NCBI RefSeq assembly: GCF_003330765.1
Contig: NZ_CP024902.1
Coordinates: 930,001 to 994,000, forward strand
Reading direction: 5' to 3'
DNA: 64,000 nt
Source: Burkholderia pyrrocinia
GTDB taxonomy: Bacteria > Pseudomonadota > Gammaproteobacteria > Burkholderiales > Burkholderiaceae
Within the stretch, counting starts at the first letter, position 1; the number at the start of each line of letters is the position of its first letter. Both the position numbers and the translations under genes were made by a program. Shown here in pieces: positions 35,911-47,945 of this stretch. A model generated the notes under the pieces. The model saw only the letters and a program-made list of their open reading frames with translations, was not told the origin of the DNA and ran no database searches.

Positions 35911-37163
35911 GGTCGCAGCTTGAAACAGATGTAATAAAAATTCACGGCGGCGGCGGCCAGGTAGCCGGCCGCCAGCCCGACGAGCGCGCCGTACAGGCCG
36001 AGCCGCGGGATTGCGAACAGGTTGACCAGCGCGGCGATCGCGAGCGCGAGCAGCCATTTCGACAGCAACACGAATTTTGCTTGATATTTGAGAACGATAA
36101 GATTGCCTATCGCCTCGATGCCGGCCGGCACGGACAGCCAGACGGCCCAGCGGAAGATGTCGACCGATGCCTCGTAGCCGCGGCCGAACACCTTGCCGAC
36201 GATCAGCGGGGCGGCCGCGTCGAGCACGAGCGCGCCGGCCGTCATCAGGCAGGCCGTCATCGCGATCAGCCGGACGATGTTGCGGCGCAGCCGCGCGACG
36301 TCCTGCACGCGGTAGACGAATGCGGGCGCGATCGTCTGCGCAAGCATCAGCGCGAGCGTGATCCAGTTCTCGTTGAGCTGCTGCGCGGCCGAGTAGCGGC
36401 CGAGATCGGCGAACGACACGTGGCGCTCGAGCATCAGGCGGTCGAGCTTCAGGAACAGGTACATGCAGATGAGGCCGAGCCAGAATACGGTGCCGGCCGT
36501 CGCAAAGTGCCTGAACAGCGGCTTGTCGAAGGTCCAGCCGAGCGTGCCGCCGTTGCGATGCCGGTAGTACAGCAGCAGCGCGAAGCCGATCGCGGCGGCC
36601 TCGAGCGCCCACAGCCACGCGAAGCGCGCGGGGCCGGCGGCTGCGCGGACCAGCAGCCAGACCAGCAGCGCCTTCGCCAGCGCGGTGATCATGCTGGTGA
36701 CGAGCTGCGGCTTGCTGTAGGTCATGCTCTGCAGCCACGCGTTGATCACGCCGACGAACGGCTCGCGGAACACCATCGTGACCGCCAGGCCCGCGAGCAT
36801 CGCGCCGACCAGCGGATCGAAGGCACCCGCGGCGATCGCGATCCAGGTCGCGACGAGCGCGGCGACCGACACGGCGATGCGCAGCGCGAACGCGCTGCCG
36901 AGCACCGCGCCAAGCTGGGCGGGCGGGCGCTGGACGATGGTCGGGACGAGGATTTCCGCGCCGCACACCCAGGTGAGCGGCGCCAGTACCAGGAGAAGCG
37001 TATTCGCATACTGCCATTTGCCGAACACGTCCGGCCCGAAATAACGGGCCAGAAGACCGCTGATCGCGATCGCGACGCCGATCTGCGTGAGCCGTTCGAG
37101 CCCCAGCCAGACGAGGTTCGCGACGGCTTTCGCGACATCCGGGTTGGCGAAGCGTTTCAGCAT
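35907..37163 (-). CDS. Wzx-type lipid-linked oligosaccharide flippase (MOP superfamily)
   Basis: A 418-residue integral membrane protein with about twelve hydrophobic segments and the MOP/Wzx pattern: FGKWQYANTLL early, KLDRLML in the middle, and repeated AAxLVNLF-type helices late. It would flip an undecaprenyl-PP-linked repeat unit. A Wzx flippase normally works with a Wzy polymerase, and no Wzy candidate is visible in the window. It heads the minus-strand operon and diverges from the mutase gene. Confidence 0.85.
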   Translation of the reverse strand: MLKRFANPDVAKAVANLVWLGLERLTQIGVAIAISGLLARYFGPDVFGKWQYANTLLLVLAPLTWVCGAEILVPTIVQRPPAQLGAVLGSAFALRIAVSVAALVATWIAIAAGAFDPLVGAMLAGLAVTMVFREPFVGVINAWLQSMTYSKPQLVTSMITALAKALLVWLLVRAAAGPARFAWLWALEAAAIGFALLLYYRHRNGGTLGWTFDKPLFRHFATAGTVFWLGLICMYLFLKLDRLMLERHVSFADLGRYSAAQQLNENWITLALMLAQTIAPAFVYRVQDVARLRRNIVRLIAMTACLMTAGALVLDAAAPLIVGKVFGRGYEASVDIFRWAVWLSVPAGIEAIGNLIVLKYQAKFVLLSKWLLALAIAALVNLFAIPRLGLYGALVGLAAGYLAAAAVNFYYICFKLRP

Positions 37164-37247
37164 GCTGCAGCGCGGCTGCGCGCGCGCGAAATGGCCGGCA
37201 GGACGGCCGAAGGCGGCGGGTTGGCGGCGGCGGGACGGCTAGGCATT

Positions 37248-37253
37248 AAAATG
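37248..37253 (+). promoter_or_regulatory. possible -10 element upstream of the mutase gene
   Basis: TAAAAT lies in the 248-base divergent gap, about 160 bases before the mutase ATG. A TTGGCG at 37222-37227 is 20 bases upstream, which is longer than ideal. Confidence 0.3.
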
Positions 37254-37411
37254 GGCGACATGCGCGTCATCAAAACCCGCGATTATAAGTGGGATCGGGA
37301 TCGCTCCCGCGGCCATCCTGCCCTTTGTCCCGCAGGGCCCGCGTGTATCATGCGCGGCACCGGCGAGAGGCGGCCAGACAATTTTCCATGCACGCAACCG
37401 AGAGAGAATCG

Positions 37412-38806
37412 ATGATCTCCCAATCCATTTTCAAGGCATATGACATTCGCGGTGTGGTCGGCAAGACGCTCGACGTCGATACGGCGCGCGGGATCGGCCG
37501 GGCATTCGGCAGCGAAGTGCGCGCGCAGGGCGGCGATGCAGTCGTCGTCGCGCGCGACGGTCGCCTGTCCGGGCCGGACCTGGTCGGCGCACTCGCCGAC
37601 GGCCTGCGTGCGGCGGGCGTCGACGTCGTCGACGTCGGCATGGTGCCCACGCCGGTCGGCTATTTCGCGGCGAGCGTGCCGCTTGCGCTGAAGGGCGGCG
37701 AGCGCCGCGTCGATTCGTGCATCGTCGTCACGGGCAGCCACAACCCGCCCGACTACAACGGCTTCAAGATGGTGCTGCGCGGCGCCGCGATCTACGGCGA
37801 GCAGATCCAGGCGCTGTACCGCCGCATCGTCGACGAGCGCTTCGAGACGGGCAGCGGCACCTATGAGCAGTTCGACGTCGCCGATCAGTACATCGCGCGC
37901 ATCGTCGGCGACGTGAAGCTCGCACGGCCGCTGAAGCTCGTCGTTGATGGCGGCAACGGCGTCGCGGGCCCGCTCGCGACGCGCCTGTTCAAGGCGCTCG
38001 GCTGCGAGCTCGTCGAGCGCTTCACCGACATCGACGGCACGTTCCCGAACCACCACCCCGATCCCGCGCACCCGGAAAACCTGCAGGACGTGATCCAGGC
38101 GCTGAAGGACACCGATGCCGAGCTCGGCTTCGCGTTCGACGGCGACGGCGACCGCCTCGGCGTCGTCACGAAGGACGGCCAGATCATCTATCCGGACCGC
38201 CAGCTGATGCTGTTCGCGGAAGAAGTGCTGTCGCGCAACCCGGGCGCGCAGATCATCTACGACGTGAAGTGCACGCGCAACCTCGCACAGTGGGTGAAGG
38301 CGAAGGGCGGCGAGCCGCTGATGTGGAAGACGGGCCACTCGCTCGTGAAGGCGAAGCTGCGCGAGACGGGCGCGCCGCTCGCCGGTGAAATGAGCGGCCA
38401 CGTGTTCTTCAAGGATCGCTGGTACGGCTTCGACGACGGCCTCTACACGGGCGCGCGCCTGCTCGAGATCCTCACGAAGACGGCCGATCCGAGCGCGCTG
38501 CTGAACGGGCTGCCGGACGCGATGAGCACGCCCGAGCTGCAGCTGAAGCTCGAAGAGGGCGAGAATTTCCGCCTCATCGACAAGCTGCAGAAGGAAGCGA
38601 AGTTCGACGGCGCGGACGAGGTCGTGACGATCGACGGCCTGCGCGTCGAGTACCCGGACGGCTTCGGCCTCGCGCGTTCGTCGAACACGACGCCGGTCGT
38701 CGTGCTGCGTTTCGAAGCCGAGACGCAGGAAGGGCTCAAGCGCATCCAGGAGGATTTCCGCCGTGTGCTGACGGCCGCGAAGCCGGACGTCAAGCTGCCG
38801 TTCTGA
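37412..38806 (+). CDS. manB: phosphomannomutase / phosphoglucomutase
   Basis: A 464-residue alpha-D-phosphohexomutase. The active-site phosphoserine loop is TGSHNPPDYNGFK (S109), the metal loop is DGDGDR (D243, D245, D247), and the sugar-binding loop is GEMSGH. It interconverts the 6- and 1-phosphates of mannose or glucose, feeding both manC (GDP-Man) and rmlA (dTDP-Rha) in the nearby locus. The ATG at 37412 gives MISQSIFKAYDIRG, the family start; ATG at 37388 would add 8 residues. Confidence 0.95.
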   Translation: MISQSIFKAYDIRGVVGKTLDVDTARGIGRAFGSEVRAQGGDAVVVARDGRLSGPDLVGALADGLRAAGVDVVDVGMVPTPVGYFAASVPLALKGGERRVDSCIVVTGSHNPPDYNGFKMVLRGAAIYGEQIQALYRRIVDERFETGSGTYEQFDVADQYIARIVGDVKLARPLKLVVDGGNGVAGPLATRLFKALGCELVERFTDIDGTFPNHHPDPAHPENLQDVIQALKDTDAELGFAFDGDGDRLGVVTKDGQIIYPDRQLMLFAEEVLSRNPGAQIIYDVKCTRNLAQWVKAKGGEPLMWKTGHSLVKAKLRETGAPLAGEMSGHVFFKDRWYGFDDGLYTGARLLEILTKTADPSALLNGLPDAMSTPELQLKLEEGENFRLIDKLQKEAKFDGADEVVTIDGLRVEYPDGFGLARSSNTTPVVVLRFEAETQEGLKRIQEDFRRVLTAAKPDVKLPF

Positions 38807-38870
38807 GCCCGGGCGGCCCTCGGGCCGCTGCCGGCGCGACGGTCGGTCGACCTGTCGCATCCATCCCGAA

Positions 38871-38904
38871 AAGCGGCGTACGCGTCATGCGTGCGCCGCT
38901 TTTT
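38871..38904 (+). terminator. intrinsic terminator after the mutase gene
   Basis: AAGCGGCGTACGC (38871-38883) pairs with GCGTGCGCCGCTT (38889-38901), with one G-U pair, around the loop GTCAT and then TTTT. It separates the mutase from the waaC-kdoO-waaA block. Confidence 0.87.
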
Positions 38905-38928
38905 GTCTGTCTGACTCCCCGGGCGCGA

Positions 38929-38934
38929 TAAAAT
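38929..38934 (+). promoter_or_regulatory. possible -10 element for waaC-kdoO-waaA
   Basis: TAAAAT lies 46 bases before the waaC start, right after the terminator. A TTGTCT at 38903-38908 is 20 bases upstream and overlaps the terminator tail. The position is right for the core operon promoter, but the match is moderate. Confidence 0.4.
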
Positions 38935-38979
38935 CGCTCCTTTCTGCCTGTCGCCGGCCGCCTGCTGGCGTTTTTCAGC

Positions 38980-39975
38980 GTGCAAAAGATCCTGATCGTG
39001 CGCGTGTCGTCGCTGGGCGACGTCGTGCACAACATGCCTGTGATCGCCGATATCCGGCGTCGCCACCCCGATGCGCAGATCGACTGGCTCGTCGAGGAAA
39101 GCTTCGTCGACCTCGTGCGGCTCGTCGACGGCGTGCGCGACGTGCTGCCGTTCTCGCTGCGCCGCTGGCGCAAGAAGCCGTTCGCGGGGGCCACGCGGCG
39201 CGAGATCCGCGCATTCCGCAAGCGCCTCGCGGCCGAGCGGTACGACCTCGTGGTCGACTGCCAGGGTCTCATCAAGACGGCCTGGGTCGCGAGCTGGGCG
39301 CACGGCCCGCTCGTCGGGCTCGGCAACCGTACCGACGGCGCCGGCTACGAATGGCCCGTGCGCTTCTTCTACCGCAAGCGCGTGCCGATCGCGCCGCGCA
39401 CGCACGTGGTCGAGCGCTCGCGGCAACTCGTCGCGGCCGCGCTGGGCGACCCGGCGCCGACACCGGCCGATCCGGTCGACTTCGGCTTCGACACGCGCGC
39501 GGCGGCGCTCGCGGTGGCCGCGCTCGGCCTGAACCTGCCGGTGCCGTACGTGATGTTCGTCCATGCGACGTCGCGTGCCGACAAGCAGTGGCCGGACGCC
39601 GCGTGGATCGAGCTCGGCCAGGCGCTGGTGCGGCGCGGTGCGTCGCTCGTGCTGCCGTGGGGCAACGACGCGGAGCGCGCGACCAGCGAGCGGCTTGCGA
39701 AGGAGTTCGGCGCGGCCGCGATCGTGCCGCCGAAGCTGTCGCTGCCGGCCGTGGTCGGGTTGATCGACGGCGCGGCCGCGACGGTCGGGGTTGATACAGG
39801 TCTGGTTCATATCGCGGCCGCGCTGAAGCGTCCGACGGTCGAACTGTACAATTTCGCGACGGCCTGGCGGACCGGCTGCTACTGGTCGCCGAACGTCGTC
39901 AATCTCGGCACGGCGGGGCAGCCCCCGTCGATCGCGCAGGTGAAGTCGGCGCTCGCGGGCTTCGGTCTCCTGTAA
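38980..39975 (+). CDS. waaC: LPS heptosyltransferase I
   Basis: A 331-residue GT9 enzyme that adds the first L-glycero-D-manno-heptose to Kdo. It has ILIVRVSSLGDVVHNMP at the N-terminus, the donor-site region FVHATSRADKQWP, and VGVDTGLVHIAAAL near the C-terminus. GTG start at 38980. It is followed by kdoO and waaA, so this is the inner-core block. Confidence 0.94.
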   Translation: MQKILIVRVSSLGDVVHNMPVIADIRRRHPDAQIDWLVEESFVDLVRLVDGVRDVLPFSLRRWRKKPFAGATRREIRAFRKRLAAERYDLVVDCQGLIKTAWVASWAHGPLVGLGNRTDGAGYEWPVRFFYRKRVPIAPRTHVVERSRQLVAAALGDPAPTPADPVDFGFDTRAAALAVAALGLNLPVPYVMFVHATSRADKQWPDAAWIELGQALVRRGASLVLPWGNDAERATSERLAKEFGAAAIVPPKLSLPAVVGLIDGAAATVGVDTGLVHIAAALKRPTVELYNFATAWRTGCYWSPNVVNLGTAGQPPSIAQVKSALAGFGLL

Positions 39976-40000
39976 CGCCTGTCATGTACGCGAACCGATC

Positions 40001-40885
40001 ATGAGCGAATCCCAGATCATCGAAGTCCCGTCCGCCGACTGGAGCGGACACAACCTGTCGGCGCCGCGCGAGCAGTTGCTGGCCGCGGTCGAGGAAGGCA
40101 AGGTGCTGTACTTCCCGCACCTGCGCTTCGCGATCGAAGGCGGCGAGGAAGCGCTGCTCGATCCGGCGCTCGCCGATCCGAAACGCAAGAACATCAGCCT
40201 CGCGCCGAATGGCGGCGCGCTCGCCGGCGTGCTCGGCGACAGCGTCACGCAGTCGGCCGTGCGCGCGCTGGTCGCGCGCTTCCAGCAGCAGGCCGGCACG
40301 CTCGTCGACGGCCTCTTTCCCGAATACCGCGGCAAGCTGCGCGTCGCGCCGACGAGCCTGCGGCTGATGCAGGTCGAGACGCGCCAGACGTCGTGGCGCA
40401 AGGACGACAGCCGGCTGCACGTCGACGCGTTCCCGTCGCGGCCGAACTACGGCGAGCGGATCCTGCGCGTGTTCACGAATGTGAACCCGGCCGGCGTGCC
40501 GCGCGTGTGGCGCGTCGGCGAGCCGTTCGAGGACGTCGCGAAGCGCTTCCTGCCGGCCATCAAGCCGCAGTTGCCGGGCGCCGCATGGCTGCTGAACCTG
40601 CTGCACGTGACGAAGTCGCCGCGCAGCGCATACGACCACCTGATGCTGAACCTGCACGACAGCATGAAGGCCGATCTCGACTACCAGAAGACGAGCCCGC
40701 AGCAGACGATGCCGTTTCCGCCGGGCTGCGTGTGGATATGTTTCTCGGACCAGACTTCGCATGCTGTGATGTCCGGCCAGTTCATGCTCGAGCAGACGTT
40801 CTTCCTGCCGGTCGACGCGATGGTCCGCCGCGAATGCGCGCCGCTCGGCATTCTCGAACGCCTGAAGGGCAGGGCGCTGGTTTGA
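40001..40885 (+). CDS. kdoO: Kdo 3-hydroxylase (KdoO), Fe(II)/2-oxoglutarate dioxygenase
   Basis: A 294-residue protein matching KdoO of Burkholderia, which hydroxylates the outer Kdo at C3 to Ko during core assembly. The iron-binding HxD is H140-V-D142 (LHVDAFPSRP) and the distal His is probably H254 (SDQTSHAVMSG). It sits 25 bases after waaC and 37 bases before waaA, the enzyme that makes its substrate. The hydroxylated sugar (Ko) is typical of Burkholderia LPS. Confidence 0.9.
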   Translation: MSESQIIEVPSADWSGHNLSAPREQLLAAVEEGKVLYFPHLRFAIEGGEEALLDPALADPKRKNISLAPNGGALAGVLGDSVTQSAVRALVARFQQQAGTLVDGLFPEYRGKLRVAPTSLRLMQVETRQTSWRKDDSRLHVDAFPSRPNYGERILRVFTNVNPAGVPRVWRVGEPFEDVAKRFLPAIKPQLPGAAWLLNLLHVTKSPRSAYDHLMLNLHDSMKADLDYQKTSPQQTMPFPPGCVWICFSDQTSHAVMSGQFMLEQTFFLPVDAMVRRECAPLGILERLKGRALV

Positions 40886-40922
40886 GCGCGCACTTCATCC
40901 GGCACAACGCGGGGGTACGGGC

Positions 40923-42287
40923 ATGCTGAGGGCGATCTATCGCGCACTGTGGTGGCTCGTCGCGCCCGTCGCGGTCATCCGGCTCTACGTGCGCTCGCGC
41001 AAGGAGCGCGGCTATCGCGAGCACATCGGCGAACGCTTCGGCCACGTGGCGGGCCGCTCGCGCGACGACCGTGCGCCGCTGATCTGGGTCCATGCGGTAT
41101 CGGTCGGCGAGACGCGCGCCGCGCAGCCGCTGATCGATGCGCTGATGCACGCGCGTCCCGACGCGCGCATCCTGCTCACGCACATGACGCCGAGCGGCCG
41201 CGCGACCGGCGAACAGATCTTCGGCGATCGCGTGCTGCGCTGCTACCTGCCGTACGACATGCCGGGCGCGGTGCGGCGCTTCCTGCGCGCATGGCGGCCG
41301 ACGCTCGGTCTCGTCATGGAAACCGAGGTGTGGCCGACGCTGATCGACGAATGCAAGCGCGCGGACCTGCCGCTCGTGCTGACCAATGCGCGGATGTCCG
41401 CGCGCTCGTTCCGGCGCGCGGCGAAGTTCGGCGCGGCGACGCGCGACGTGTTCGGCGGTTTCTCGCGGGTGCTCGCGCAGAGCCCGGCCGATGCGGAGCG
41501 GCTGACGTCGCTCGGCGCGCGCAACGTGACCGTGCTCGGCAACCTGAAGTTCGACATGACGACGCCGCCGGAACTCGCGGCGCGCGGCCATGCGTGGCGC
41601 GATGCGATCGGCACGCGGCCCGTGTGGGTCGCCGCCAGCACGCGCGAGAACGAGGAGGCGCTGGTGCTGCAGGCGTTCGCGGCGATGCGCACGCCCGGCG
41701 CGCTGCTGGTGCTCGTGCCGCGTCATCCGCAGCGTTTCGCCGAGGTCGAGGCGCTGGTCGAGCGCAGCGGGCTCAAGGGCGTCCGACGCTCGGTGTGGGC
41801 GGCCGACACGGCCGCGCTCGCGGCCGGCCGACCGGCCGCCGAACCGCTGCCGGGCGACGTGACGGTGCTGCTCGGCGATTCGATGGGCGAACTCGGCGCG
41901 TATTACGCGGCCGCCGACATCGCGTTCATCGGTGGCAGCCTGCTGCCGCTCGGCGGCCAGAACCTGATCGAAGCGTGCGCGGTCGGCGTGCCGGTGCTGC
42001 TCGGGCCGCACGTATTCAACTTCACGCAGGCGACCGCCGACGCGGTCGCGGCCGGCGCGGCGATGCAGGTCGAGGATCCGCTCGATCTCGCACACGTGCT
42101 CGACGCGCTGTTCGCCGACAAGGCGCGGCGCATCGCGATGGGCGCGGCCGGCGCGGCATTCGCGTCGCGTCACCGCGGCGCGACCGCGCGCACGGTCGAC
42201 GTGCTCGCGGCGCTGCTGCCGCCCGCCGAACGCGGCGAGCGCGCGATGCACGACGCGCAGGACGCCTCCGACGCCTCCGACGAATAG
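40923..42287 (+). CDS. waaA: 3-deoxy-D-manno-octulosonic acid transferase (Kdo transferase)
   Basis: A 454-residue GT30 membrane-anchored enzyme. It has an N-terminal membrane anchor, HAVSVGETRAAQPLI containing the catalytic acidic residue, METEVWPTLI, and GGSLLPLGGQNLIEA in the donor half. It adds Kdo residues to lipid IVA. The C-terminal tail is extended with an acidic DASDASDE repeat. It converges on ureG; the 51-base gap contains two short GC hairpins without T runs. Confidence 0.96.
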   Translation: MLRAIYRALWWLVAPVAVIRLYVRSRKERGYREHIGERFGHVAGRSRDDRAPLIWVHAVSVGETRAAQPLIDALMHARPDARILLTHMTPSGRATGEQIFGDRVLRCYLPYDMPGAVRRFLRAWRPTLGLVMETEVWPTLIDECKRADLPLVLTNARMSARSFRRAAKFGAATRDVFGGFSRVLAQSPADAERLTSLGARNVTVLGNLKFDMTTPPELAARGHAWRDAIGTRPVWVAASTRENEEALVLQAFAAMRTPGALLVLVPRHPQRFAEVEALVERSGLKGVRRSVWAADTAALAAGRPAAEPLPGDVTVLLGDSMGELGAYYAAADIAFIGGSLLPLGGQNLIEACAVGVPVLLGPHVFNFTQATADAVAAGAAMQVEDPLDLAHVLDALFADKARRIAMGAAGAAFASRHRGATARTVDVLAALLPPAERGERAMHDAQDASDASDE

Positions 42288-42338
42288 GCGGCGCAAGGCC
42301 GCCCGGGCAGGCGTGGCGGCTGCGTGCCGCCGCGCTGC

Positions 42339-42986
42339 TCAGACCGTCAGCAAGCCCTTTTTCTCGATGAACGCGATCACGTCCGCGACGCCTTCGAGCG
42401 CTTTCAGGTTCGTCATCACGTAAGGCCGCTCGCCGCGCATCTTCTTCGTGTCGGACGCCATCACGTCGAGGTTCGCGCCGACCAGCGGCGCGAGATCGGT
42501 CTTGTTGATCACGAGCAGGTCGGACTTCGTGATGCCGGGGCCGCCCTTGCGCGGAATCTTCTCGCCGCCCGCGACGTCGATCACGTAGATCGTCAGATCC
42601 GACAGCTCGGGGCTGAAGGTCGCCGCGAGATTGTCGCCACCCGATTCGATGAACACGATGTCGGCGTCGGGAAAGCGCGACAGCATCCGGTCGACGGCCT
42701 CGAGATTGATCGACGCATCCTCGCGGATCGCCGTGTGCGGGCAGCCGCCCGTCTCGACGCCCATGATGCGCTCCTCGGGCAGCGCGCCCGCAACCGTCAG
42801 CAGCCGCTGGTCTTCCTTCGTATAGATGTCGTTGGTGATCGCGACGAGGTCGTAGCGGTCGCGCATCGCCTTGCACAGCATTTCGAGCAGCGTGGTCTTG
42901 CCGGAGCCGACGGGGCCGCCGATGCCGACGCGCAGCGGCGGCAGTTTCTTCGTGCGGCGGGCGGAGGAGGGAGCAGGTGCGTTCAT
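42339..42986 (-). CDS. ureG: urease accessory GTPase UreG
   Basis: A 215-residue SIMIBI GTPase that drives nickel delivery to urease. P-loop GPVGSGKTT, metal-binding [15 protein letters not shown], and NKTDL for guanine recognition. It is last in the urtABCDE-ureDABCEFG string, 18 bases after ureF. The N-terminus lacks the long His-rich tail of some plant UreG proteins; the His-rich segment is in UreE instead. Confidence 0.97.
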   Translation of the reverse strand: MNAPAPSSARRTKKLPPLRVGIGGPVGSGKTTLLEMLCKAMRDRYDLVAITNDIYTKEDQRLLTVAGALPEERIMGVETGGCPHTAIREDASINLEAVDRMLSRFPDADIVFIESGGDNLAATFSPELSDLTIYVIDVAGGEKIPRKGGPGITKSDLLVINKTDLAPLVGANLDVMASDTKKMRGERPYVMTNLKALEGVADVIAFIEKKGLLTV

Positions 42987-43004
42987 GGCGTATGGCGTCG
43001 TGGT

Positions 43005-43685
43005 TCAGGAGCGAAACAACCGCGAGTACTGGGTTTCGTGCCGCGCGGACAGGATGCCGAGCTGCGGCGCGAACGTGTTGACGGCGTCGGGCGGCGTCGC
43101 GAGCGCGCGGCGGACGGCCGCGTCGATCGCGCCGCGCAGCGCGACGATAATGCGTTGCCCGGCGAGCTGGCCGAGCGGCACGGCCTTCAGCGCGGCGGAC
43201 GTCTGGTTCTCGACCCAGCCGAATGCGTAGGCGGCGAGCGTCGCGTCGGCACTGGCGTCGTGCGCGGCGGCTGCGTAGGCGAACGCGGTCGGCAGCGCGA
43301 CCGGCGACATCGACGCGAGCGTCGCGCGGCGCGCGGTGTCGCCCCATTCGAGCGACGCGCAGAGCTGCGCGAGCGACCAGCCCATCTGTTCGGTCTCGCG
43401 GCGCAGTTCCGCCGATTCGCGGCTCGCCACATACCACACGTTCTCGGCGGCGAGCGCGTGCGTGTCGTGCACATGCCAGCGCGCGAGCTGGTGTGCGAGG
43501 AACGGCAGCTCGCCGTGCGCGAGCACGTCGGTCAGGCCGCTCGCGATCCAGTCGCGCGCGGAATCGGCGTCGCGGATCAGGTTCGCATCGAGCGCGGCCT
43601 CGAGGCCCTGCGAATAGCTGTACGCGCCGATCGGCAGCGCCGGCGACGCGAGGTGCAGCAGCGCGACGAGTTCAGTGGTGGTCAT
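43005..43685 (-). CDS. ureF: urease accessory protein UreF
   Basis: A 226-residue helical scaffold that links UreD (UreH) to UreG in the activation complex. Family motifs: [16 protein letters not shown] near the N-terminus and the C-terminal conserved tail ending SRLFRS. The start at 43685 overlaps the ureE end by 14 bases; an upstream ATG at 43715 would add 10 residues within ureE. Confidence 0.95.
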   Translation of the reverse strand: MTTTELVALLHLASPALPIGAYSYSQGLEAALDANLIRDADSARDWIASGLTDVLAHGELPFLAHQLARWHVHDTHALAAENVWYVASRESAELRRETEQMGWSLAQLCASLEWGDTARRATLASMSPVALPTAFAYAAAAHDASADATLAAYAFGWVENQTSAALKAVPLGQLAGQRIIVALRGAIDAAVRRALATPPDAVNTFAPQLGILSARHETQYSRLFRS

Positions 43686-44289
43686 GGCCGTGGCCGTGCG
43701 TGCATCCGGGACCATGCTGATGATCGTGATCGTGATCGTGATCGTGATCGTGATCGTGATTGTGCGAGTGCCCGTGGTGTTCGCCGAACACCTGTTGCGC
43801 GAGCGCGTAGTCCTCGGCGAACGTCGCGTCGTGCCCGTGCTTGTGGCCGCCGCCGTATGCGCCGGATTCGGGCTGGAACGGTGCGCGTGTCTCCTCGACC
43901 TGCGTGCCGAGCCGGCGCAGCATGTCCGCGAGCACGGGATCGGCTTCGAGCTTCAGGTAGCCGTCGCCGATCTCGACCGGTGTGTGACGGTTGCCGAGGT
44001 GGTACGCGGCGCGCATCAGCGTGAGCGGATCGGCCGCGCGCACGAGCAGCACGGTCTCGGGCGCCGCGGCGATGCGCACGAGCGCGCCGTCGTCGGCGAC
44101 GAGCACGTCGCCGTCGCGCAGCACGGTGCCGCGCGGCAGCAGGACCGCGACGTCTTCGCCGGTGTCGAGCGTCGCCGCGAGGCGGCTCTTGCAGCGGGCG
44201 TCATAGGCGAGCGTGAGCGTCGGCGCGCGCGCGACGAGCGACGCGGCGAGTTTCACGTTCGGGGCAATGCGTTTGTCGAGGGTGCGCAT
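43672..44289 (-). CDS. ureE: urease nickel chaperone UreE with His/Asp-repeat tail
   Basis: A 205-residue chaperone: an N-terminal peptide-binding domain, then a metal-binding domain with [12 protein letters not shown]. The last 35 or so residues are His-rich ([10 protein letters not shown] then repeated HD and HGHGHDHH), which should bind several nickel ions. The (HD) run is encoded by six identical hexamers plus one variant (43721-43762), so its length could change by slippage without shifting the frame. It starts 28 bases after ureC. Confidence 0.96.
   Translation of the reverse strand: MRTLDKRIAPNVKLAASLVARAPTLTLAYDARCKSRLAATLDTGEDVAVLLPRGTVLRDGDVLVADDGALVRIAAAPETVLLVRAADPLTLMRAAYHLGNRHTPVEIGDGYLKLEADPVLADMLRRLGTQVEETRAPFQPESGAYGGGHKHGHDATFAEDYALAQQVFGEHHGHSHNHDHDHDHDHDHDHQHGPGCTHGHGHDHH
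43721..43762. repeat. hexanucleotide tandem repeat in ureE
   Basis: TGATCG is repeated six times without error from 43721 to 43756, followed by TGATTG. On the coding strand it encodes alternating Asp and His in the UreE tail. Copy-number change would lengthen or shorten the metal-binding tail in 2-residue steps. Confidence 0.95.
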
Positions 44290-44317
44290 GGAACGGGAAT
44301 GAGGCGGTAACCGGAAA

Positions 44318-46024
<1,707 letters not shown>

Positions 46025-46062
46025 GTCGTGTTGTTCCTGAAGAGACGGGCGTGAGGCGTCGC

Positions 46063-46368
46063 TCAGAGCGGCCCCATCACCTTGCCCTGAAAACCGTAGA
46101 CGGCGCGATCGCCCGCCAGCGCGACGAGCTCGACGGTGCGCGTCTGGCCCGGCTCGAAGCGCACGGCCGTGCCGGCCGCGATGTTGAGCCGGAAGCCGCG
46201 CGCGGCCGCGCGGTCGAACGACAGTGCGTCGTTGACTTCGAAGAAGTGGTAGTGCGAGCCGACCTGCACCGGGCGGTCGCCGGTGTTCGCGACGACGAGC
46301 GTCAGCGTTTCGCGGCCCGCGTTCAGTTCGTGTTCGCCGTCGTCGGTGAGGATTTCGCCGGGGATCAT
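46063..46368 (-). CDS. ureB: urease beta subunit
   Basis: A 101-residue structural subunit, typical length, with [15 protein letters not shown] and [13 protein letters not shown], the His-rich turn that faces the active-site flap. It lies 10 bases downstream of ureA and 38 bases upstream of ureC on the minus strand. Confidence 0.97.
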   Translation of the reverse strand: MIPGEILTDDGEHELNAGRETLTLVVANTGDRPVQVGSHYHFFEVNDALSFDRAAARGFRLNIAAGTAVRFEPGQTRTVELVALAGDRAVYGFQGKVMGPL

Positions 46369-46378
46369 GCGCGGTGCC

Positions 46379-46681
46379 TCACGGAATCGGGTGATGGACG
46401 GTCACGAGCTTCGTGCCGTCGGGGAAGGTCGCCTCGACCTGGATGTCGGGAATCATTTCCGGCACGCCGTCCATCACGTCGTCGCGCGTGAGCAGCGTCG
46501 TGCCGTAGTGCATCACCTCGGCGACGGTCTTGCCGTCGCGCGCGGCTTCCATCAGCGCGGCGGTGATGAAGGCGACCGCCTCCGGATAGTTGAGCTTCAG
46601 GCCGCGCGCGCGACGGCGTTCGGCCAGCAGCGCCGCCGTGAAGATCAGCAGCTTGTCCTTTTCTCGGGGAGTCAGTTTCAT
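46379..46681 (-). CDS. ureA: urease gamma subunit
   Basis: A 100-residue subunit with [21 protein letters not shown] at the start and HHPIP at the end, the standard form. A 236-base gap without a gene lies upstream before ureD, so a secondary promoter for ureABCEFG is possible. An AT-rich patch on the minus strand about 25-35 bases upstream contains TAAAAAT. Confidence 0.97.
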
Positions 46682-46917
46682 GAAGGCAAACGTTCAGGAA
46701 AACGTAATTTTTATCGGTGCGCATGCAAGCGGGCGGATGCGCGGATCATCGTAGCACTGCGCTGTTTTGCGTGCGTCGTGTATCGGTTATGTAAGCAGCA
46801 AGGCGCGTGCCATGTGCATGGAACGTCGTGCGATGCGCGTTCGTGGTGCGCGGTGCATGGGTAACGTGCAGCGCCGGATGCGCTGCTGCGCCGAAACGGT
46901 GCGTGGCGCGAGCGCGC

Positions 46918-47850
<933 letters not shown>

Positions 47851-47945
47851 CTACCGGAACAATAATCCAGATGCCGCGTTCGTTGAAGGCGCCGGTTTCG
47901 GCCGAGCCGCGAACCGGCCGCCGATGCCCGCTGCCGCGCCCCGCG

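Noticed and set aside
42288..42338. Two short GC hairpins between waaA and ureG as a terminator.
   Set aside because: Stems are only about six bases and no T run follows; such pairing is common by chance in this GC-rich DNA.
46682..46917. Open frames in the gap between ureD and ureA.
   Set aside because: All are short, Arg/Cys-rich and without motifs or ribosome sites; the gap is probably only regulatory.
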